Source of the DNA: Psilocybe azurescens
Lineage: Eukaryota; Basidiomycota; Agaricomycetes; Agaricales; Agrocybaceae
NCBI GenBank assembly: GCA_023853785.1
Contig: JAJIRX010000214.1
Location: 146,732-210,731, forward strand
Length of the DNA: 64,000 nucleotides
Reading direction: 5' to 3'
Shown here: positions 56,870 to 64,000 of the stretch, piece after piece
Layout: each line of letters starts with the position of its first letter
Position numbering within the stretch: position 1 is the first letter of the stretch
Program-made: the position numbers and the translations under genes
The notes under the pieces: generated by a model
What the model was told of the DNA's origin: nothing
Database searches by the model: none
The model's input: only the letters and a program-made list of their open reading frames with translations

Positions 56870-57040
56870 TCCAAGCGAAGTCGTCTTCCTTTCGAAATTA
56901 TGCTTTTATATGGTGGAAATCTAGTCGTTAGTGTGCGATTAGTTTTCTAAACAGTTTACCAGGATAGATAGGCTGTTGATACAATTCTTGGTAGACCACC
57001 GTACTATATGTTTTTCAATCCATTGACATGTTTTTATGCT

Positions 57041-58500
57041 GCTATGACAGTTCAGGTTCTTCCGTGTGATAATTGAGGTCGAATCATTAGATTCATTTGT
57101 TAGTTCATCTTTCAGTGCCACGACGACTTGGAAATAATGTAAACGCCCTTTAATGGATTTCTTGATACCGTTGATAACATCTGTTGATTACAATACACTC
57201 TACTGTCTCAACAGACCTAACGATACTAAACGACGACAGTGGTCATATCCCAGCACTACTCATGTTGTTCTCATTTCCAGGGAATTTGAACATTGACAGT
57301 CAGAAATCATTGTTAGAGGCAATTATAAAAACAGCGTTCGAGGTGCATAAGAAGACGTGCGAGGTTCTTCTATTCGGCTTGATGAACTATTCGAAGATCA
57401 GCCGAATGTATCACCTTGCGGAGATTATTCAAGACGCAGAAATCATCACGGAATACATGCACTACAGGCAATCAACGTTCTTCAAAGGGGATTGCATAAT
57501 GCATGGGTACGTTCATCGCACGAGCAGAGGGAACGATTGTCTTCACTACAAAGTGATCCAAGATTCGATTGTACATATATTCGTTTGCCGGTGAGTACGG
57601 CGTATGAATTCCTCACGACTTTAATTGGTCATTTTTTGTAGGGAATCCTCGTCTGAGGAGATCTAATGATTCATTCTATCTCCGCTCGTTGAGTTCCTGC
57701 GGCGACATTCTTCCACCGCAGTAGAAAAAAAATGAACGGTTGCGGAATAGAAACAGAGATACTTGCGAGAACCTCTCATCTATGACTGACTTCATTACAA
57801 ACTGTATTTTTGTGGTCGTCATGTTGAACAAGGAACGGAATGATATATTTAACGATTGGAATAGGTGTGGGATCTCAACATCGTTCAAGCGGAGATTCAA
57901 GACACAAATCCCACGTGTACGACTTGCAGCGTGCCAAACTTAAGGTCTGAAGCAGGACCCGGGAAGCTCCACCAAAGGCTTGCCCACTTTTGAGGATTTA
58001 AGGGCCTAATAATCGAAAAAGCTTTGTCCGTTTTTGGCGGATTTGATGGCGGGAGGAAAAGCAGAGTCATCATATGTCAAAATATGTTCTGTTTTGTAAG
58101 CACCTTTCAGGGCGGCATTTGCTTCATCAAACGAATCTCACCATCATACGAGTATTCCGTTCTTTTTCACCGACTTGAAATTTCGTATAATTTGTGGTCA
58201 AGCCTGAGAAGCACATTGTATAGCACGAAATTACACAAATCCCTTCCTTTAATCTTTCCCCGGGCATGATCATTTGAACTATCCTTCTGCTCGCAATCAG
58301 TGTACCGGGATGCAAGATAAAGATGCGCTCGAAGGCTCTCAAAGCACACGATGGGGCTTAAAATCAGAATAAATGACGAGAGATTAAAACGTCAGTGTCA
58401 TGCACGAAATCGTTCTCTAAAGTATTAGACTCATCGCCTTCACGACCAGGGCGGCACCGGAACGAATTCTAGAATCTACATTTATCACCATTGTTGAGCA
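57041..58500. other. Unrecognised plus-strand coding-like stretch in the right arm
   Basis: Plus-strand frames from 57,184 to 57,943 have coding-like composition, with GLHNAWVRSSHEQRERLSSL, a GTGAGT...TTGTAG intron (57,591-57,641), then RLRRSNDSFYLRSLSSCGD and NKERNDIFNDWNRCGIS. No family recognised. It lies in the part missing from the left arm. 57,960-58,500 shows nothing recognisable. Confidence 0.3.
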
Positions 58501-58501
58501 C

Positions 58502-60539
58502 TTATACTCTATTATTCAGACTGTAATTGCATCGGTACCTAACCAATTGATTCAAAACGCTGTTCTTTACGCTAGGACTATTTCTTTCCAGACCTTTCCT
58601 GGAGGAAGAACATGCTCTACACAATCCTGAAAGAGGATACCAATACCTCTTCTCTGCCACCACCTCTTTCTTCTTACAGATGTAATAAGCATAACCCAAT
58701 GGAAAGGCCTCTCGAGTGTGATGGGAATCATTGAAAAAATCATCATACTTATCCATTGTCGAGAGAAGGATGAGTTCAGGTGGGCCCTTTGGAGTTCTCC
58801 ATCACTTTCGGATTATCGAATTTGATCCCTCCACATTCTTGTCCTTCTGAGCCTAAAAGAGGATGCACCATTGCCCAGTCAGAGCTTTCTGATGGATTCC
58901 CAAATCCTTGCATGAGAACTGCATATGCGAAGAAGTGGAGGAAATGGTATTGGCGTTTTGCATCTCCCGCAGAATGATCTCTTCGCGACGGGACATCGGA
59001 GGTGCTTGGTTTGGTTTGAGGCCCCCAGTGAGGCGTCCACATGTACTCGACCATAGGGATCGTTCGGACTGGCTCTATAACCTATGTGTTGGACGTCCGG
59101 CTTGCCGTACTTGAGTTCCGAGTCAAGGTCCCACACCAGCTCCAGTTTGGCCGATGTTGGAATACGCTTGTACCATACGATGTAGGTCTGATTTTGGAGC
59201 CAGACATTAGTGGTTTCTGGATCTTTACAGGACCTGCCATAACCGTCTCGTATACACTTCCACTCCCGCCCACGACCAGCTCGGAAACCCTTCTCGGCGA
59301 CCGGGGTTGGCTGTGGCTCGGGGAAAGTTGTCCCAGCACAGCAGACAAATGTCGAAGGAGGACGTGAAAAGTCCCCTCAAGAGTCCCAGATCTGGTGTGG
59401 GCGGATAGGAAGCGGAGGATCCCTGTAAGGGCATGGATGGTATCGGACTGTTTGGTAAGTTTGCGGTCTGCGTAACGGAAGAGTTGGGAGACATAGGCTG
59501 CCAGTGGTTGTGGTTCGGTATCAGCGAGGAAGTTGATCAGGCCGCCTGAATGAAGGACTTCGTTGATGGCGGAAGGAAAATTGTCGTATATGGTGTCCTC
59601 GCTCATGCAAGTTGTACGACAGCGAAAATAAATACGGTTTTCGGTGAAAATTATGGTTCGATGGGACAGAACCAGCTCCTGCAGACTAAAGATCATTCAA
59701 ATACTTTACGTATATGGGTATGAGAATTCGACTCACGTCCATCCGCGGGTTGTATGTGCACCTCTCATGTCATTGTACGACCCCGGGTTGTCGCTGTTAT
59801 TTTGACTCCAGGTAGAACTTCAACGATCTTTTGACGTACTTCTCGAGATCCAGGATGCAGCCCAGGTAATCCGGCGTTGGCATCCACCCCATGGGCAGCG
59901 ATGATTGTAAATACAGCGCACTGATAAACGAGATCCATATGCGCGATTCCGTCAAACATATCATCGTCGTGATCTTGGATAAGGCAGAGACTATCGACCC
60001 ATAGGTATCGCTCGCCGATTAGCCGTACCAAATCAATAGCGTCCTGGATTGTCTTCGGAAGTTTATCTCTAAGAACACGTAGTACACCTTTTGTACCAAG
60101 CTCTGTTACAGTGCTTTTGAGCAAACGGATGGACGGCACAACGCCACCCCAGACGTAGCTCAAGGCAAGATAGCGATATCCAGGGGCGGCTTCGACAATG
60201 CACTCATCTATGATATCAATGACTCGGAAAACCTTCACCCCGACTTCGCCCTCGGACGCTTGGATGACCCCACGCTTCGGCGTACACGGCTCTCCATGAT
60301 GAGCCTCACAGACCGACATCCATTTCTTGATCATTGCAGGATCTATGGTGTCGTGTACTGCACGCGCAGACCCATACGGCGATAACGCGGTTTCCTCATT
60401 CAAAAATGCTAGATTGTCCCCTTCGGTGCTGTAAAAGAAGCCACCTTTCTTCTTCCATTCGATGGTCACATCGCCTATGTCTGTACCATACCGACCAAGG
60501 AATGGTATCAGTAATTCACAGGATGGGCAGGGGGTCCAT
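58502..60539 (-). pseudogene. HET-domain protein gene (heterokaryon-incompatibility type), frameshifted
   Basis: The minus strand encodes WKKKGGFFYSTEGDNLAFLN, then the HET-domain core: YLALSYVWGG, TIQDAIDLVRLIGERYLWVD followed by SLCLIQD, VYQCAVFTIIAAHGVDANAG. After a frame change near 59,785 come TTRGWT, a GTGAGT...TTTAG intron (about 59,692-59,742) and LQELVLSHRTIIFTENRIYF with CRTTCMSEDTIYD. The C-terminal half runs to about 58.5 kb in several frames (ending around MDKYDDFFNDS). HET domains mediate self/non-self recognition and cell death in filamentous fungi. Breaks: a 2-base loss just after the ancestral ATG (60,539) compared with the left-arm fragment, so the next in-frame Met is 60,469; one shift near 59,785; more downstream. 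Confidence 0.7.
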
Positions 60540-62050
60540 TTTAGCTTTGCGATTTATATCGTCCCAGTTTCCGAGTGGGTATTTGATGGGTTCTCGGTTG
60601 TTGTTAGTACTCGATAAGTCGAGTGTTTGGCAGACATCACAGAGAGGCGCAACACCAGTCGACTACAGAATTTGAATGTATGAGGCATCTTACAGTAGAA
60701 ATATATTCGTAAGACTGACCTGAGTACTCATCCTACACTGTGATAGAGCTTGTCACTGATATACTGAAATTCAAATAGGAAGTGAGGCAAGAGAGGTGAA
60801 AAGATATCAAATCAGCTATAAATGGTCCGCAACCCCCAAACGTCAGATTCGGCGCTGATAATCACGATATGAATATCACCATAGATCATTGTCACTTTTA
60901 TATGGTACTATAATTGGCGTTTTGACTCTGCAAAGGCTCTCCAAGAGGATCGAGTCTCTTTGTTCCCAGAATGATCGGATAGGAGGAGGGTCGGGTCCAC
61001 CGAATTTCCTACACAGCAATTTTCCGTGAGACGAAATTTACACTGCCGTCCAATCCGGCGTTGTATCTGACGACGGCTAAAAATAAAACAGCAGCTGAAC
61101 ATAGCCCATGCTGCGGGGCCACACCAGCTGCTTCAGCGCCACCCATCCTGCCATATACCCAACGTCTTCGGTAAGAGCACGCCCAGATCACACAATGATT
61201 CGAAAAACAAGACGCCATATTTTTAGAGCCTAGACGCCAATACACTCTAGTGTATTACTCGGACCTCAGAAGCAGCAGCGCCATACACTCTAATAAATGA
61301 AACGAGTGAAAAGGCGCCCGTCGCGCATATGTATATACAGATGATCGCACCATGCTCGCTGTCCTTCGTTCATTTGCGATGGAGAATAAGAATAAGTGCC
61401 ACGTAGAGAAACAACGGACCATGGGTATCAAGTCTTGGTCTGGTGCTGCACATCGATGTATACATATACGTGTGCAGTGGAGCTGCGCTGGTCCGATATT
61501 GATGACTCCGATAACACTCGGCGCCATTCCGTTCTTCCGTTCTTCCATTCTTTTTATTTGACGAACTGAGTGATGTCGGACTCGGACTGTAGACTGTAGG
61601 TGACCGCTATATGCGCACTTCCAGCGTAACGAAGGGGCACCGATATCTCATATGGGCGCATGATAGCATAGCACGGCACTCACGTAGAACCAGGCTAACA
61701 GTCCACAGAAAAGGAAGAAACAGTTCAGACTATCCCGGGCAAGTCTGATCGTTTTTAATTAGACTACCATCGCGCCAAATCTAAATGGCTATGAGCGATT
61801 ACGAGTGATTACGAGTAAGCAGGTGAGGACTTGTAGCGCTTCAGCCAGTTGCGATGCGGCGCCGGCGATCTTTCATGCGGCTTGGGTCGCGAGTTACGAT
61901 GACGATGGTGCTGCAGATTGTGCGTTTTTTTTGGTTGGGGTATGTCCTAACACAGCAGGCCCATTATAGTTGGACGGAAGTATAGCCTGAATAAGTGCAA
62001 GATGAAGCAGGACGGACGCTATTTATGCCGCAGACGCAGACGCAGAGATG
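60540..62050 (-). repeat. Right outer arm of the inverted duplication (diverged)
   Basis: Mirror of 49,078-50,325. It includes the HET promoter region (TAGTACTCGATAAGTCGAGT, mirrored at 50.25 kb). It holds about 450 bp (61,245-61,700) not evident in the left arm. Ends near 62,050 at GCGGCATAAATAGCG (reverse strand; left arm GCATAAGTAGTAAGTAGCG). No gene recognised in it. Confidence 0.75.
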
Positions 62051-63459
62051 AGCAGTAAAAAACCAACAACGGGTATTGGAAGAGCGCACGGTGGGGTCGA
62101 ACAGACGGTCATTTGTACGCGAAAGTGCCACTGACGAAAAATGACTAAATCCCCGTAATGCATACCAATGCATCCGAGACATGTCCCAACAAACATGTGG
62201 ACTATCTGTCGGACACAGCGCAATCAATCGCTCGTGCTCAGAGATGCGATGCGATGCGATTGAGCAGATGGGAGACTTTGATTATTTCAAAGCACTCTGA
62301 GGCACACTTTCGGTTCAGATTACGATGGTGCTGTCAGTGGAGGATGTGAGATGTTGGAGCTGAGTGGCCGGCGTCACCGTATGAGCGGGACGTATCATGA
62401 GAGGAGAGGCAGATCGTTGTGCCATTTCCTCGAGTGTTTTACACCCCGATGAGGAGATTCGAGGAAAGTATCGAGTGTGGAGACATGGAACAACACCGTG
62501 ACGACGAATGTAAGTGTACGAGTGGTTGAAGACGGCACATGGCATCTTATCGTCATGCCTGAGTGTAGGCAACCGCATGCCAAACAGGCGTGAGACGCTA
62601 ATCTAGAGCAGAGGAAAGTGATACGAGAGGAAGGGTATGTCCATCGCAGGAGGATGTTCAACGGGGTATCACTGCGATGCGGAGTGTACGAGTCGTTGTT
62701 AAAGGAGGTACATGGAACCCTGTCGAGCCATGCATGGATACAGACTGCCAGTGTATCCATAACGTCGCAGAGATCGATCGAGAGTTGAAGAAAAAGGGGG
62801 CCGGAAGAAGCCAGTAAACTCGAGAGGAGGTATGGTCGGATAAAGCACGGCAAACGATGCACGAGGCAGAGACAAGAACCAACGCCGAAGTAACAGCGGC
62901 GATTGTGACGGTTGTACGAGGGAAGTACTCGCAGAATCCATTACTTCAGCCTGGTTACCCCATGGCAATCACATGGAATGATAATTGAAGGGGAATCTGA
63001 AGGAACAAGGATGAGAACAGCAACAGTGGTAAAAACGATGGCTATGCTATGTCAAGAGGATTACTCACTAAATAGCCACCAAGCCTCTCTGAGTACAAAC
63101 AAGAACAGCCTCAATATCGAAACAACCACGATTGACGGGTTCTCCAACATGAGAAAAAAATCAAACATAGGAACAACACAGGAGTGACTGAAAAAACAAA
63201 CACAGGTAGGGCGCAAGAAAGATGGCGATGATGACGTTTCATGCAAGCAAGTACAAACAACGACGGGTGAGAAAGACTGACGATGATCCTCTTGTTTTCC
63301 CGTCTGTCAGCCAGGAGCTGTGCTTGGATTACAAGCGATTCAAATACAACGCTATCTCTTATTATCATTTCTGTTTCTAGGTGTTCACTCGTTTTGCGTG
63401 CTCTTTTCTCTCATCCATCTCTCAACTCTCCGCGATCTCAGCAATCTAATCGTATATAG
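62051..63459. other. No convincing gene
   Basis: Two similar segments around 62,505-62,545 and 62,680-62,715 (shared TACGAGT, TGAAG/AAAGGAGGTACATGG-like) suggest an old local duplication. ORFs lack motifs. The last ~200 bp may be the promoter of the Pro/Gly-rich gene. Confidence 0.3.
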
Positions 63460-64000
63460 ATGTACACACCGCCAAACGACAACATGTATATGCCGCCTCA
63501 CGGTGCGAGCAACGGCGGCGAGCCGGGGTTCTTCGATGCATTTCCTGGGGCCCGTGGAGGAGGGGCGGGAGGGGGAATCCATATCCAAGGTACGTATAAA
63601 TAGCTGATACTCGTGTTGAGTGTTTTACTGACCATACTCTTTCCTCTTCTCCTTCCTCCCACTTGTCTTTCTTTATCAAATTCATCTGTCTATCCCTGCT
63701 CGTACCTTCACTCCAGCTCATCGCACCGGGCACCCCCAGGCCCAGGACACCCTACCCAACCCACCCCGTGCAACTCAGCCCATGGACACCCCCTCACAGC
63801 GCTCCCGCAGCTACAGGCGGATGGCCATACGGCGGGTACACCCGCCGGCCCCCCATGTGGGGTCCTCCAACGTCAGGTCCACACCCCGCAAGCCCGTGGG
63901 GTCCTCCGCCAGCGCTTGCCATGGGGGAGGGGAGGGGAGGCGCCAGTCCGACTATGCACAGTGGGCCCCGGGTGGCTACACCGCGAACGAGGCAGCTGCA
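63460..64000 (+). CDS. Pro/Gly-rich protein, 5' part (cut by window end), probably degenerate
   Basis: ATG 63,460 begins MYTPPNDNMYMPPHGASNGG, then GFFDAFPGARGGGAGGG. The intron 63,590-63,716 has donor GTACGT and acceptor TCCAG. After it, a coherent low-complexity frame reads LSPWTPPHSAPAATGGWPYG and MWGPPTSGPHPASPWGPPPA. The last bases return to another frame with YAQWAPGGYTANEAA. The exon frames do not join without shifts, so this copy may be a pseudogene. Basidiomycete genomes contain intact proteins of this style; function unknown. The gene continues past the window. Confidence 0.5.

Larger units (their letters stand above)
55093..57040 (-). repeat. Right inner arm of the inverted duplication
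   Basis: Mirror of 51,030-52,977 (coordinates sum to 108,070). Contains repeat Q copy d (55,110-55,355) and lectin copy R. Confidence 0.9.

Overview
The window looks like nuclear DNA of a mushroom-forming basidiomycete (Agaricomycetes). The basis is many 50-60 nt GT-AG introns, basidiomycete membrane-protein families (DUF6533 and a DUF6534-like family), a Marasmius-type chimerolectin, a HET-domain gene, and a dense layer of nested transposable elements. No rRNA, CRISPR array or convincing functional tRNA was seen. Nearly every recognisable gene carries a frameshift, deletion or in-frame stop, so this is a repeat-rich, gene-poor accessory region. Family names come from recognising protein motifs by eye and were not checked by database search.

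Layout. 0.5-1.8 kb: degenerate multi-TM protein gene (-). 5.3-6.2 kb: secreted Cys-rich, Thr-rich, probably GPI-anchored protein (-). 12.1-13.9 kb: DUF6533 membrane protein (+). 14.3-21.2 kb: AT-rich, CpG-poor element with terminal inverted repeats and subterminal tandem repeats. It holds a foldback structure around a hAT transposase remnant, and a Tc1/mariner relic with TA target duplications. 21.4-22.3 kb: fragment of a phosphatidylserine decarboxylase C2 region. 22.4-26.1 kb: MITE copies, one split by a complete PIF/Harbinger element (TTA duplication). 27.2-27.7 kb: small secreted protein. 28.1-29.1 kb: another MITE copy split by a 461-bp hAT-type MITE (8-bp duplication). 30-31.4 kb: unrecognised multi-exon relic. 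32.4-33.8 kb: BAHD/trichothecene-acetyltransferase-like pseudogene lacking its HxxxD segment. 34.0-34.5 kb: hairpin MITE.

35.0-46.3 kb: three members (E1, E2, E3) of an element family with related ends. All carry arrays of short inverted motifs; E2 and E3 also carry GC-rich low-complexity cores, and E1 and E2 carry tRNA-like boxes. E1 interrupts, and E2 terminates, a tyrosine-recombinase (DIRS-like) retroelement at 38.5-43.9 kb. A truncated second copy of the 0.5-1.8 kb gene lies at 37.6-38.3 kb. 46.4-49.0 kb: AT-rich retroelement and tandem-repeat relics.

49.1-62.05 kb: a 13-kb inverted duplication. Its inner arms (about 1.9 kb each) look essentially identical and carry head-to-head copies of a lectin-protease (MOA-like) gene. 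Its outer arms are diverged: the right arm keeps a HET-domain gene and the left arm only the first part of it. 63.5 kb to the end: start of a Pro/Gly-rich protein gene cut by the window edge.

The lectin and HET genes are of types associated with fungal defence and self/non-self recognition, so the palindrome may be a defence-gene locus remodelled by repeats; that last step is inference.
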